Positions 1 to 8,927 of a DNA stretch of 64,000 nucleotides are shown piece after piece. Under the pieces are notes generated by a model. That model was given only the letters and a program-made list of their open reading frames with translations. It did not search any database and was not told where the DNA came from. The DNA lies in assembly GCA_000156115.1 (NCBI GenBank), contig DS995276.1, positions 3,504,620 through 3,568,619 on the forward strand. The letters run 5' to 3'. The position numbers were made by a program, and so were the translations under genes. This DNA is from Rhodobacteraceae bacterium HTCC2083. GTDB taxonomy: Bacteria; Pseudomonadota; Alphaproteobacteria; Rhodobacterales; Rhodobacteraceae. How positions within the stretch are numbered: position 1 is the first letter of the stretch; the number at the start of each line of letters is the position of its first letter.

Positions 1-1173
1 CACATGTTTAGGCATACCGCGCACCATGATCTGGTCGGCCTTGCCAGAGACGCGCATCTCAGGATCGCCTGTCAGACTGTCCCAAAGCGTCATATCAGGA
101 TCAAGCCGTGATCGCGCTTGATCAAAGATCGCAGGTTCAAGCTTGCTACCGAGCTTGATGGTGCCGCTGTCAACAGGCTCTTCGCCCATGAGCATCTTGA
201 TAAGCGTCGTTTTGCCAACGCCATTAGGGCCAACGAACGCGATTCGATCACCTCGTTGTACGGTCAATGTGAAGTCGCGCACGATGGATTTCCCATCAAA
301 CGCTTTGGACAATTGAACCGCTTCGATCACCTTTTTGCCTGAGGCTTGCCCGCCATCAAGTGCCATAGCTGCCGTGCCTTGGCGTCGAATTTGCGATGCA
401 CGCTCTGCGCGCAGGTCCTGCAAAGCGCGCACTCGGCCCTGATTTCGTGTGCGGCGGGCTGAAATGCCTTCAACCGCCCAACGCGCTTCAGACTTGATCT
501 TGCGATCGAGCTTGTGGCGCTGCATGTCCTCTTCTTCCCAGACCGTGTCGCGCCATGCCTCGAAGTGTGCAAAACCTTTTTCCTGACGACGCACTTTCCC
601 ACGGTCGATCCAGAGGGTTGCACGAGTAAGTGCATTCAAAAATGCACGGTCGTGCGAGATCAAAACAAATGCAGTGCGCGTGCTCTTAAGTTCGTTCTCT
701 AACCAGCCGATCGCTTCGATATCAAGGTGGTTCGTCGGCTCGTCGAGCAACATCAAACCCGGCGCTTCGGCCATCAATTTCGCAAGTGCTGCACGGCGAC
801 GTTCGCCACCAGAAGCGGTTGAAACAGCGCGTGCGGGATCAAATTTTAGACCTGCGCCAGCGCGATCAACCTTATAAGCCTCGGATGGTTCAAGCGCGCT
901 CAGCGCGAAATCACCAAGGGTGGCAAAGCCGGCCATGTCCGGCTCTTGCTCCATATAACCCACGTTAATGCCAGGGCCAGCAACGACTGAGCCTGTGTCA
1001 GCCTCCACCAATCCGGCCATGACCTTCATCAAGGTAGATTTGCCCGATCCATTGCGCCCTACCAACGCGACACGGTCACCCGGTTGCACCACAAGATCGA
1101 GGCTTTTGAATACAGGATCACCGCCAAAAGTTAGCGAGATATCGGAAAGCTGGAGTATCGGTGCGCGTGCCAT
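1..1173 (-). CDS. ABC-F family ATPase, Uup-like (3' part outside window)
   Basis: About 391 codons are visible and the reading frame runs off the left edge. Two ABC ATPase domains are in one chain without membrane segments. The first has Walker A GRNGSGKST near residue 40, an ASGGE signature and a LLDEPTNHLD Walker B. The second opens after residue 270 with Walker A GPNGVGKTT. The linker between them is rich in Arg and Lys (about residues 220-270), as expected for the ribosome-binding linker of ABC-F proteins. The N-terminus resembles Uup more than EttA. Family members act on the ribosome or on DNA-linked processes rather than in transport. The start ATG at 1173 gives a normal N-terminus. It stands alone upstream of the minus-strand olsB operon. 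Confidence 0.88.
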   Translation of the reverse strand, partial: MARAPILQLSDISLTFGGDPVFKSLDLVVQPGDRVALVGRNGSGKSTLMKVMAGLVEADTGSVVAGPGINVGYMEQEPDMAGFATLGDFALSALEPSEAYKVDRAGAGLKFDPARAVSTASGGERRRAALAKLMAEAPGLMLLDEPTNHLDIEAIGWLENELKSTRTAFVLISHDRAFLNALTRATLWIDRGKVRRQEKGFAHFEAWRDTVWEEEDMQRHKLDRKIKSEARWAVEGISARRTRNQGRVRALQDLRAERASQIRRQGTAAMALDGGQASGKKVIEAVQLSKAFDGKSIVRDFTLTVQRGDRIAFVGPNGVGKTTLIKMLMGEEPVDSGTIKLGSKLEPAIFDQARSRLDPDMTLWDSLTGDPEMRVSGKADQIMVRGMPKHV

Positions 1174-1244
1174 GCTGCCAGCTACGCAAGGCCCACGCAA
1201 AGGTCAACGGGTGCCGTTCAACTTGGCGCGTAATCCCTAGTATA

Positions 1245-1991
1245 TTATCCGACAACAGCGCGCAAAAGCCGCTTGCGCGCGGCTGGAATTTCGCGGATCT
1301 CAACGCCGGTGAACACATGCAGCGTGTTCATCTGCGGATCGACCACTGCGTGATCGCTGACCCAACCGCCCATCATCAAGTATGTGCGCAACAACGGTGG
1401 CATGGCCCGCATCCCACGTTTCAAATCGGGTTTACGAAGCCCATGCGCGGCGAAGCGAAACACATCAGGTGCCTTCACGCGAGGAAACCAACGTTTAGGG
1501 GCAAGATGGCGCTCGCTCAACATCGCAAAACTATCGAGATAGGCCGCCGCCTCAGTGCCCGTGAAGGATGAACAGCCAAACAGCAATTCGACCTTTTGCG
1601 CATCCACATAGGCGGTCATTGCACCCCACGCCATGCGCAATACGTCGGGGTCGTTACCGTGCTCGGGGTGTGTGCAAAAACGGCCCATTTCCACCATTAG
1701 CCCTTCAAACAGCGAAAGCGCAGCCAAGTCGTAATATTGAGCAGAATAGCTTTGCGAGAGTGTGCTTCCGTTCAGGCAAAGCATGCGGAAACAGCACAAG
1801 ATTGCACCAGTTTCTATGTTTTCCACCAAAATATGCGTGCAGAGCGCATCCAATGCATCCGCATCATCACAGCCAAATGCGAGTGTGCGCAACGCTTGCG
1901 CAGCTGCAACATCTGCAAGGTCTGTAGTTTGACGCGCGCGCAAACGGCCTTTTTGCAAAAGCGTGCTCAAGGGCGCTCCCGACTGCGCCAT
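1245..1991 (-). CDS. olsB: L-ornithine N-alpha-acyltransferase (OlsB-like GNAT)
   Basis: 248 residues, a usual length for OlsB. The protein is a GNAT-fold acyltransferase of the family once labelled hemolysin-like. The conserved block around residues 95-145 (EMGRFCTHPEH, then GCSSFTGTE) matches the family. OlsB transfers a 3-hydroxyacyl chain from acyl carrier protein to ornithine, the first step of ornithine-lipid synthesis, which matters in marine alphaproteobacteria under phosphate limitation. The usual partner olsA is not next to it. The start overlaps the end of the 88-residue gene upstream by 25 bases, so translation is probably coupled. The identification is by family resemblance; acyl specificity cannot be read from the sequence. 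Confidence 0.82.
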   Translation of the reverse strand: MAQSGAPLSTLLQKGRLRARQTTDLADVAAAQALRTLAFGCDDADALDALCTHILVENIETGAILCCFRMLCLNGSTLSQSYSAQYYDLAALSLFEGLMVEMGRFCTHPEHGNDPDVLRMAWGAMTAYVDAQKVELLFGCSSFTGTEAAAYLDSFAMLSERHLAPKRWFPRVKAPDVFRFAAHGLRKPDLKRGMRAMPPLLRTYLMMGGWVSDHAVVDPQMNTLHVFTGVEIREIPAARKRLLRAVVG

Positions 1992-2233
1992 CCACCCCGT
2001 CTACGCGGACGCTCAGACGCAGTTAATCCTTCGCGCATCACCTGTGTCATTGGGTGATCATCATTACCGTGGCGGTTAAGGAGAACCGTCAACGCCTCTT
2101 TGCTATCACCTTGCAAATTTAATGCCCAATCAAGGAAAATACTGCGACATTCTGCTGGCGTAATCCCATCTATTTTGTAGGCCTCAGCCACCAAGCCTTT
2201 GGGATCAAGTGTGTCGCCTTTAAGTGATCTCAT
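1967..2233 (-). CDS. small conserved-type hypothetical protein between glnE and olsB
   Basis: 88 residues, function not recognised. The protein is soluble, with no signal peptide or membrane segment. It has a helical middle part and a basic, Arg-rich C-terminus (about eight Arg in the last 20 residues). The start ATG shares one base with the glnE stop codon (TAATG), and the 3' end overlaps olsB by 25 bases, so it is the middle gene of a tightly coupled glnE-orf-olsB operon. The tight junctions on both sides support it being a real gene. Confidence 0.7.
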   Translation of the reverse strand: MRSLKGDTLDPKGLVAEAYKIDGITPAECRSIFLDWALNLQGDSKEALTVLLNRHGNDDHPMTQVMREGLTASERPRRRGGWRSRERP

Positions 2234-5022
2234 TATGGTGCACCCTTTATGTCTGGCAACACGCTCTCTAACGCGATTGCTGCTGTTTCACCGATCCTTT
2301 CGATCCCCGCGCGCAACGCCGCAAGCGTGTCAAATTCGCTTTCGCGCAACAGAAAAGCGAGACCGCCCTGTCCGATACTTTCTGGCATATGCGCATCATC
2401 AATCACTGTTTCACTCAGCAGTTTGGTCACCAATTGGATATGCCAAAAAAGCCTGTAACTGCGGCTCAATGCTGCGCTTTGTGCGGCGTCCATCCAACCC
2501 AATGCGACGCATTCTTGTAAACCTGTCTCAATATCGCGCGCTGTATTGCCAGCGCCAAGCAATCCGGCCTGCCCAATCAGTTCGATATCTTGCAAACGCC
2601 CTGCCCCGAGCTTGCCATCCCAAAACTGCGCTTGCTTGGCCGCTTGGATGCGCGCGCGCATTTTGGCGACCTCGCTCAGAACTATCGCAGGATCGCGCGA
2701 GCGTTGAACAATTGAGACGCGCAAATCATCGACGTCGCGCGCCAGCTCCTCGCTGCCCACAACCACACGTGCGCGCGTCAAAGCCAGATGCTCCCATAGC
2801 CACGCTTGATTTTTTTGATAGTCCTGAAAGCTTTGCCAAGAGGTCGCCACAGGCCCCTGCGTACCCGACGGGCGCAGGCGCATGTCCACCTCATAAAGCC
2901 GCCCCTGCGCCATCGGCGCGGTCATCGCTGTCACCATCGCTTGGGTCAAGCGCGCATAATACTGGCGCACAGGCAGTGAGCGTTTGCCCGTCGACATCTC
3001 AACGCCGTCCGCATCGTAGATGATGATCAAATCAAGATCAGACGTGGCATTCAATCGCCCCGCCCCGAGTGAACCCATGCCTACGATCACCGCGCCGCGC
3101 CCCGGCATGTCGCCGTGTTTGGTCGCAAATTGCGCCACCACATGCGGCCAGAGTGCGCGCAATGCCCCCTCGGCAAGTTCCGCGTAGCGCATGGCGACCT
3201 GGTCCGCATCCACAAGCCCGCGCAAGTGATGTACTCCGACGCCGAAATGCCATTCCTTGGCCCAACGACGTGTGGCATCCAGCTTGCGTTCATAATCGGT
3301 CTCACGCCCAAGAACCTCGCTCAAATCGCTGCTGAGACTATCAACACCGGGCCAATCCGCGAAGAAACTCCCCGCAATCACTCCATCAAAGACCCCCGCA
3401 TTACGCGACAGATGCCGCGCAAGCGCAGGCGCGGTGCCGACAATATCAATCAGTAAATCAATCAGTTGCGGGTTCGCTTCAAACAGCGAGAATAGCTGCA
3501 CGCCCGCTGGTAGACCCGCGAGGAACCCGTCAAACGCCAGCAAGGATTCATTGGGTTTTGTGGTCTTTGACAGCCGTTTCAACACATCTGGTTTCAAGCG
3601 CTGGAAAATCTCCACCGCGCGTTCAGAGCGCAGCGCAGGATAGGTTTGCCAACGTTCGATGACCGTCTCATCAAAGCTATGATCACTCTCAAGCTGGGCG
3701 GCATCAGGGGCAAAGAACCCCTCGGTGAGATCATGAACCGCCTGCAAACGCGTCATCAAATCCTTGCGCAACTCCGCCTCCTCACGCCCCATAAAAGCGG
3801 CTAGGCGTACAAAGCCTTCGTCGGATTTTGGCAATGTGTGAGTCTGCGCATCGTTGAACATTTGCAAACGGTGCTCCACCTCGCGGTGCGCGCGGTAATG
3901 ATCGGTGAGCGCTGCGGCTGCCTCATCCGGCACCCAGCCTTTGGCGCGTAAAATCTCAAGTCCCTCAACTGTGCCGCGCACACGCAGTTCAGGATCGCGC
4001 CCACCTGCAATAATCTGGCGGGTTTGAGTGAAGAACTCGATCTCCCTGATCCCACCGCGGCCAAGCTTCATATTGTGTTCTGCCAGTTTGATCTTGCCAC
4101 CCAGCCCTTTGTGTTCGCGGTAGCGCAGGCGCATATCATGGGCGTCCTGAATGGCTGCAAAATCCAGGTGCTTGCGCCACACAAAAGGCGTCAGCGTTTT
4201 CAGAAAACCTGCGCCTGCCTGAAGATCGCCTGCACAAGGACGCGCCTTGATGTAGGCGGCGCGTTCCCACGTGCGACCAAGGCTTTCATAATAACGCTCC
4301 GCCGCTTCCATCGCTATGCAAACTGGCGTGACACCGGGATCCGGGCGTAAGCGTAGATCCGTGCGGAACACATAACCCTCCCCCGTCAAATCGTTCAGCA
4401 TCGCCGCCATACGGCGGGTCGCGCGCACAAATGATGCGCGTGCATCATGGAAATCGTCAGGTGCAAAACGAGTCTCGTCAAATAAACAGATAAGATCGAT
4501 ATCAGAGGAATAGTTCAGCTCATGCGCGCCCATTTTGCCCATAGCGAGCACGCTCATGCCACCCGCGTCCGCAATGTTGCTCTCATCCATGCCCGGCAAT
4601 TTGCCCCGCGCAATTTCAGCGCCAATGGTGGTGCGCAATGCGCAAGTGACCGCTAGGTCGGCAAAATCGGTTAAAACGGTGGTCACCTTTTCCAGCAACC
4701 AAACGCCACCTAAATCCGCGAGACCTGTGATCAAAGCAATGCGCCGCTTGGCTTGGCGCAGCGCAGTTGGCATGGTTTTCGCTTCGACATTTGGCAGGTA
4801 CGCGAAAAGTATTTCGACCGCCGCATCGGGGTCGTCAAGCGCCTCCTCTAACCACGTGAATTCTTTAGCAATCAAGCTCTTGAGATAGGGACTACACCCA
4901 GCGGCTCCTAAAACCAGCTCACGCAATTGGCCATCGAGCGCTGGTAAAAACCCAAGCGCTTCTTGCCCTAGTGAGGCATCAAATGGTGTTGGCACGCGCG
5001 TGATGGATAAAAAACTGCTCAT
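2233..5022 (-). CDS. glnE: bifunctional glutamine synthetase adenylyltransferase/deadenylase
   Basis: 929 residues from ATG 5022. There are two nucleotidyltransferase domains. The N-terminal one has GKMGAHELNYSSDIDLI at about 161-178 (deadenylylation half). The C-terminal one has GSLGAGRLNATSDLDLIII near residue 660 (adenylylation half). GlnE modifies glutamine synthetase in response to PII and so sets nitrogen assimilation. An in-frame TTG at 5097 would add 25 residues. I prefer ATG 5022 because MSSFLSITRVPTPFD is where GlnE homologues begin, although the AAGG directly before it is very close for a ribosome binding site. It is the first gene of the glnE-orf-olsB operon. There is no PII gene in the window. 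Confidence 0.95.
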   Translation of the reverse strand: MSSFLSITRVPTPFDASLGQEALGFLPALDGQLRELVLGAAGCSPYLKSLIAKEFTWLEEALDDPDAAVEILFAYLPNVEAKTMPTALRQAKRRIALITGLADLGGVWLLEKVTTVLTDFADLAVTCALRTTIGAEIARGKLPGMDESNIADAGGMSVLAMGKMGAHELNYSSDIDLICLFDETRFAPDDFHDARASFVRATRRMAAMLNDLTGEGYVFRTDLRLRPDPGVTPVCIAMEAAERYYESLGRTWERAAYIKARPCAGDLQAGAGFLKTLTPFVWRKHLDFAAIQDAHDMRLRYREHKGLGGKIKLAEHNMKLGRGGIREIEFFTQTRQIIAGGRDPELRVRGTVEGLEILRAKGWVPDEAAAALTDHYRAHREVEHRLQMFNDAQTHTLPKSDEGFVRLAAFMGREEAELRKDLMTRLQAVHDLTEGFFAPDAAQLESDHSFDETVIERWQTYPALRSERAVEIFQRLKPDVLKRLSKTTKPNESLLAFDGFLAGLPAGVQLFSLFEANPQLIDLLIDIVGTAPALARHLSRNAGVFDGVIAGSFFADWPGVDSLSSDLSEVLGRETDYERKLDATRRWAKEWHFGVGVHHLRGLVDADQVAMRYAELAEGALRALWPHVVAQFATKHGDMPGRGAVIVGMGSLGAGRLNATSDLDLIIIYDADGVEMSTGKRSLPVRQYYARLTQAMVTAMTAPMAQGRLYEVDMRLRPSGTQGPVATSWQSFQDYQKNQAWLWEHLALTRARVVVGSEELARDVDDLRVSIVQRSRDPAIVLSEVAKMRARIQAAKQAQFWDGKLGAGRLQDIELIGQAGLLGAGNTARDIETGLQECVALGWMDAAQSAALSRSYRLFWHIQLVTKLLSETVIDDAHMPESIGQGGLAFLLRESEFDTLAALRAGIERIGETAAIALESVLPDIKGAP

Positions 5023-5303
5023 CCTTCTATGAAGTCGCGGAGCGGCAGGATTTGCAAGTCCACAATTGATAGGCTCTAACAAGAGCATCTTGATCAAAGG
5101 TGAACCAGCATGGGCAAATCCAAGTTGTGCTTGGGCCGCCGTTTTGAGATGCGGATAAACAGTTACAGCTCTTTTGCAACGGAACTACGGTAAACAGAAC
5201 ATGCAAAAATCAGCAAAAGTCGTTTTTCATTTATCTGGTAGATTTGCAAACAACTATACGACCCGCCCGCATTTAAAACTGTTTACTCACATCGGAGAGT
5301 TAG

Positions 5304-5777
5304 TCCAGCGTAGAGGGGGGAGTTGCAGCGCGCGTCGTATCAGCGTCGGAAGTTGGCGGGACGCATACCCGTGAAAGGCTCTTCATTCTGGGCCACTCCG
5401 ACGTTCAAGAGCGGCGGCAACAGAGCGTGCCTGAAACTGAGCCCGTTGGGCATCGCGTTTATGAAAGATCTAAACCAGACGGGATCTCAGATCGGCCTGA
5501 GACAACAAGCGGTGAGCTGGTCCCTGTTTTGGGAGCTGGCGGATGCGATGGGATGGAAAGGAAATGTGTTCCCCACTTCCCACCCACACCGGGTGATCTT
5601 GCTCAATGGCGTGAAGCATTTGAGCGACGCCCTGAGCTTAAACCCTGCCTTCACAGACTGGATAATGGGTTGGCCTATGGGATGGACCGCACCTCAGCGG
5701 CCGGTAACGGAGTGGTCCCACTGGCTGCGGCACATGCGTTCCGAACTCTCAAAGCTGAGTTGTTAGATAGCCGTTAA
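5304..5777 (+). pseudogene. 3' remnant of a C5-cytosine DNA methyltransferase
   Basis: The open frame begins right after a stop codon at 5301 and has no convincing start; a GTG occurs at 5427. About 157 codons translate to the C-terminal part of a phage-type or Dcm-type cytosine methyltransferase. VGGTHTRERLFILGHSD (about 5352-5402) matches the GxxHxRxRxF segment. The end, GLAYGMDRTSAAGNGVVP, matches the RxxxxGNGVVP motif near the C-terminus. The SAM-binding motif I, the catalytic PC motif IV and the ENV motif VI are all missing, so it cannot be active. It sits in a gene-poor gap and is best read as a decayed relic of a prophage or restriction-modification gene. Confidence 0.65.
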
Positions 5778-6388
5778 ATATGCTGAGTTGCTCGTTTTTT
5801 GAGCCGCTCAGCCTTCAAAAGGTGTGTATGAAAAATCTCACGACCAGCCCATTGCGGTCATAGACCGGTTTACGGCCATGTTGCGGTGCGACCCGTCGAT
5901 TCAGCCATTCGCTGCAACTGCGAAAAATCAGCGGATGCTAACTCGCAGTTTGCCGGAGAAATGTGTTTTCTCTGCGCCAGCGCGAGCGTCGGCTTTGTAG
6001 CTCCACATGACCACATATGCTGCGATATTGAGTACGTCGTTTAGAACTCAAATTCTGACCGTGCTCGGAGATAAATATGCAAACAAGTCTTTTTCCCTTA
6101 GACGACAACTTGATGGCAGTTTCGAAGTGACCACGATGCCAGATGTTTTTGCGAGAGCATTGGGCTACCTAAAACGCTCATTATCGCTTTTTCGTAGCGC
6201 ATGTGTGCAGTTCAGTTACTTCGACAATATCATTCCTGACGTTTTTAGCTCAAATCGATTTTTGCTATCTTAAAAAAATGTATCGAGGTTTCACTTTTGC
6301 AAATACAAATTTGGTTAATTTTTCTCACCTGCTGCGTTCTATTCAAATCACGAAAACAAAGTACTGCACAAATCAATCGCGCAATCGC
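5778..6388. other. gene-poor intergenic region
   Basis: About 610 bases follow the methyltransferase remnant without a supported gene. An 88-codon frame at 6007-6273 has an ATG but no ribosome binding site and no recognisable protein features. The stretch around 5850-5970 (CAGCCATTCGCTGCAACTGCG and surroundings) looks like the degenerate GC-rich intergenic filler common in roseobacters. The part after 6050 is AT-rich. I see no tRNA or convincing terminator. Confidence 0.4.
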
Positions 6389-6880
6389 TTAGTGTTGATG
6401 CTCATCATCCAATGAACCGTGAATCGCAAATTGCTCAATCCCTGCATCTTGCGGCTCAACAATACGATAACTTTCTTTGACACCTGCTTCTGTCAACTCG
6501 CGCGAGACCAAGAACAACGTGTTAGGCGCTTGGCCATCGCAGATATCGACCATTTGCATTACTTCACCATGCGCAACGCCGCGCGCGGCCTCAAGCGACG
6601 GCGCGCCATAGAGATCAACGAAATGTTGCGAAAGCGCGCTAACCAGCGTTTCGATTTCAGCTAGTTCCACTTGGGTAACAGCGACAACAGATACGCGACC
6701 AAAAGTTTCGCAGCCGAGCCAACCATTCGCAAAGGCCTGTCGCGCTTTGCCTGTTAGATCGCCTTCGCCCCAGTTGGAAAATTCAAAGCCACCAGAGATG
6801 CACCATTCGCCAGTTCGTGCTGGCGAATGAAAAATATTCATGTCACTTTCATCAAAGTGGATCGCGCGCGCTAACATCAT
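6389..6880 (-). CDS. DUF6505-type protein of the formate dehydrogenase island
   Basis: 163 residues. It resembles the DUF6505 proteins of Rhodobacteraceae, a small soluble family of unknown function. The start ATG 6880 is preceded by GAGGG eight bases upstream; an upstream TTG at 6895 is less likely. There is no signal peptide and no cysteine motif. The C-terminus ends in a short acidic, His-containing tail (DDEHQH). It is the last gene of a four-gene minus-strand operon with a ligase-like protein, an Mrp Fe-S carrier and DUF6494. The start lies two bases from the end of the gene upstream. The constant company of Fe-S and formate dehydrogenase genes suggests a cytoplasmic maturation role (inference). 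Confidence 0.7.
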   Translation of the reverse strand: MMLARAIHFDESDMNIFHSPARTGEWCISGGFEFSNWGEGDLTGKARQAFANGWLGCETFGRVSVVAVTQVELAEIETLVSALSQHFVDLYGAPSLEAARGVAHGEVMQMVDICDGQAPNTLFLVSRELTEAGVKESYRIVEPQDAGIEQFAIHGSLDDEHQH

Positions 6881-6881
6881 A

Positions 6882-7586
6882 TCAAGTGCCCTCAAGTAGG
6901 TAGGTAAGTGGGATCAAGTGTGTCGTTTCGCTATCGCGCAACAGCATTCCAAAGCGTTCATCCACGCCTAGATACGTGCCTTTCAGATCGTTCAATTGAG
7001 CATCTTCGCCAATGCCATGGGCAAGGCCACGCCAATCACTGTGCAAGGTCGCTGCGCCACTTTCGAGCCATGTGTTAATCCCGACAAGGGTGTGCTTGAC
7101 CCATGATTCAAGCAGATCCACCGCATTCACATCTGCGCAACCCTCGGCATAAAGTGCTGTCTGGTCAGGCGTATTGCCAGTGTCATCGTTCTCGGGCCAA
7201 AGCGGTAGCTCAAGGCCGACCACAAACCAATCTGGTTGCAGCTTTGGATCGTTGACGGACGACGCAACGCGCATGCACCCGCAAGATGCGCCATTCACCC
7301 GAAGACCGCCATTCCAATCAAGGTGAACCGCAACTTCGGGCGGTGCCAGCGCACCAAGGGCGTTCTGAAACCCTACGCCGCACAATGGCAACATCGACAT
7401 CGCGTCCTCAAGCGCGACATCTGGCGCGAACACTAGCGCGGCTTTCAACGTCGAAGCACCCAGATTATAGACGACCAATCCAGCATCACACCCGCGCACG
7501 GCTTCTACACAAGCTTTGTCAAAAGGGTCAATCTGTCCTTCTACGCCAAGCCCGCTAAAGAGCGGAGGAAAACGGGGAGTGCTCAT
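6882..7586 (-). CDS. BirA/LplA-like protein with DUF4444-type C-terminus
   Basis: 234 residues. The first two thirds read as a biotin/lipoate protein ligase fold: LFSGLGVEGQIDPFDKACVEA at the N-terminus, a hydrophobic core, and LDWNGGLRVNGASCG at about 89-103 in place of the BirA KWPND segment. The last 60 residues fit the small DUF4444 domain (GTYLGVDERFGMLL). The lysine normally essential in this segment is Asp90, so ordinary adenylate-forming ligase activity is doubtful. It may bind a cofactor or a protein rather than lipoylate or biotinylate. It overlaps mrp by four bases and lies directly upstream of DUF6505, within the formate dehydrogenase island. No biotin- or lipoyl-carrier domain is encoded nearby. 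Confidence 0.72.
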   Translation of the reverse strand: MSTPRFPPLFSGLGVEGQIDPFDKACVEAVRGCDAGLVVYNLGASTLKAALVFAPDVALEDAMSMLPLCGVGFQNALGALAPPEVAVHLDWNGGLRVNGASCGCMRVASSVNDPKLQPDWFVVGLELPLWPENDDTGNTPDQTALYAEGCADVNAVDLLESWVKHTLVGINTWLESGAATLHSDWRGLAHGIGEDAQLNDLKGTYLGVDERFGMLLRDSETTHLIPLTYLLEGT

Positions 7587-8641
7587 GCTTTGTTGTCCGC
7601 AATCAAGGCTTTAGCAACATCGCGAAAGGCTTTGGCCTGCACGCTGTTAGGCTTTGAAACCACGATAGGTGCACCGCCATCCGCTGCCACGCGAATGTCC
7701 AGATGAAGCGGAATTTCAGCGAGCAATGGTACGCTAAGTTTTTCGGCCTCAGCTTTGACACCACCATGACCAAAGACATGTTCTTCATGCCCGCAGTTTG
7801 AGCAAATATGCGTGCTCATGTTTTCGATCATTCCAATCACGGGCGTGCCCATTTGATTGAACATATCGATACCTTTGCGCGCATCAAGCAAGGCTACATC
7901 CTGCGGTGTGGAAACGATCACAGCCCCGTCCAAATGCGCCTTTTGGGCCAAGGTCATTTGCACATCGCCCGTGCCTGGCGGAAGATCGACGATCAACACA
8001 TCAAGCGCGCCCCATTGCACTTGATTGAGCATCTGTTGCAGAGCGCCCATCAACATTGGGCCGCGCCAGACCACGGCTTGATCTTCATTGGTCATCAAGC
8101 CAATCGACATCATTGTGACGCCGTAGTTTCGCAGCGGCAGAATAATCTTGCCATCTGGGCTTTGCGGACGACCCGACACTCCAAGCATACGTGGTTGCGA
8201 CGGTCCATAAACATCTGCGTCCAAGATACCAACGCGGCGTCCCTCGGCGGCCAAAGCGCAAGCAAGATTCGATGCAACCGTCGATTTACCAACGCCGCCT
8301 TTGCCGGAGGCGACTGCGATAATGCGGTCAATCCCTGCAATCTTTTCCGGGCCGGTCGGCTCTGACGCGCGGTTCGGCTTTAGATCAGGTGGTGGCGCTG
8401 GTTGTTTGCTATGCGCCGTCATCACGATCGAGACTGCGGTTGCACCCAGCCCTGTCAACTTCGATTCTGCCTCCTCCTTGGCCGCCTTGAACGGATCAGG
8501 GCTGTCGACTTCCATCACAAAACGCACTTTATCGTCTTCGACGGTCAAGGCACGGACCAATCCGGCTTCAACCAAGTCAACGCCAGAGGGGGCTTTGATT
8601 TGTTTCAAACACGCCAGAACATCTTCACGCGAGAGCGCCAT
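7583..8641 (-). CDS. mrp: Mrp/NBP35 family Fe-S cluster carrier ATPase
   Basis: 352 residues. The N-terminal DUF59/MIP18-like domain covers about 1-75, followed by a Pro-rich linker and a deviant Walker A P-loop SGKGGVGKST at about 112-121. A C-terminal CSNC pair at 280-283 carries the shared 4Fe-4S cluster between two subunits. Mrp (ApbC) proteins hold and pass 4Fe-4S clusters to target enzymes in an ATP-dependent way. Here it sits in the middle of a formate dehydrogenase island that encodes dozens of cluster-ligating cysteines, so delivery to the polyferredoxin and the alpha and beta subunits is a sensible inference. It overlaps its upstream neighbour by one base and its downstream neighbour by four. 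Confidence 0.93.
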   Translation of the reverse strand: MALSREDVLACLKQIKAPSGVDLVEAGLVRALTVEDDKVRFVMEVDSPDPFKAAKEEAESKLTGLGATAVSIVMTAHSKQPAPPPDLKPNRASEPTGPEKIAGIDRIIAVASGKGGVGKSTVASNLACALAAEGRRVGILDADVYGPSQPRMLGVSGRPQSPDGKIILPLRNYGVTMMSIGLMTNEDQAVVWRGPMLMGALQQMLNQVQWGALDVLIVDLPPGTGDVQMTLAQKAHLDGAVIVSTPQDVALLDARKGIDMFNQMGTPVIGMIENMSTHICSNCGHEEHVFGHGGVKAEAEKLSVPLLAEIPLHLDIRVAADGGAPIVVSKPNSVQAKAFRDVAKALIADNKA

Positions 8642-8832
8642 TATGCGCCTTCAATCTTGCCTGTGACGACGTGCTCGAGTTCAATTCCGTCAATCGTCAG
8701 CACCATTTTTGCCTCAAAGCTCTTGCCGGTAGTTCCACCCGCTTCACGCATTGCATTCTCAATGGCTTGCTGGGACGTCACGCCAACCTGTTTGAGAAAC
8801 TTACGCATCGACATGTTAAACTCTTCGCTCAT
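8641..8832 (-). CDS. DUF6494-type small protein
   Basis: 63 residues with a good AAGGA ribosome binding site seven bases before ATG 8832. The sequence is soluble: a helical N-terminal half with a KFLKQVGVTSQQAIENA stretch, then a short beta-rich end. It matches the DUF6494 family, of unknown function, which accompanies Mrp and DUF6505 in rhodobacteria. It is the first gene of the minus-strand operon; its start faces the divergent cytochrome gene across 95 bases, so a bidirectional promoter is likely there. It could be a small adaptor for Mrp (inference only). Confidence 0.72.
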   Translation of the reverse strand: MSEEFNMSMRKFLKQVGVTSQQAIENAMREAGGTTGKSFEAKMVLTIDGIELEHVVTGKIEGA

Positions 8833-8927
8833 GGTTGCTTCCTTTGAAAATTTGCAAATGTTGACGGATGCACCCTAGCGCCCCTAGGTTTGGCTGCAAC
8901 CAAACTCATCTGGATGGACTTGGTGCC

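Noticed and set aside
6007-6273. 88-codon frame in the gap after the methyltransferase remnant
   Set aside because: An ATG without ribosome binding site in an AT-rich stretch; no recognisable features.
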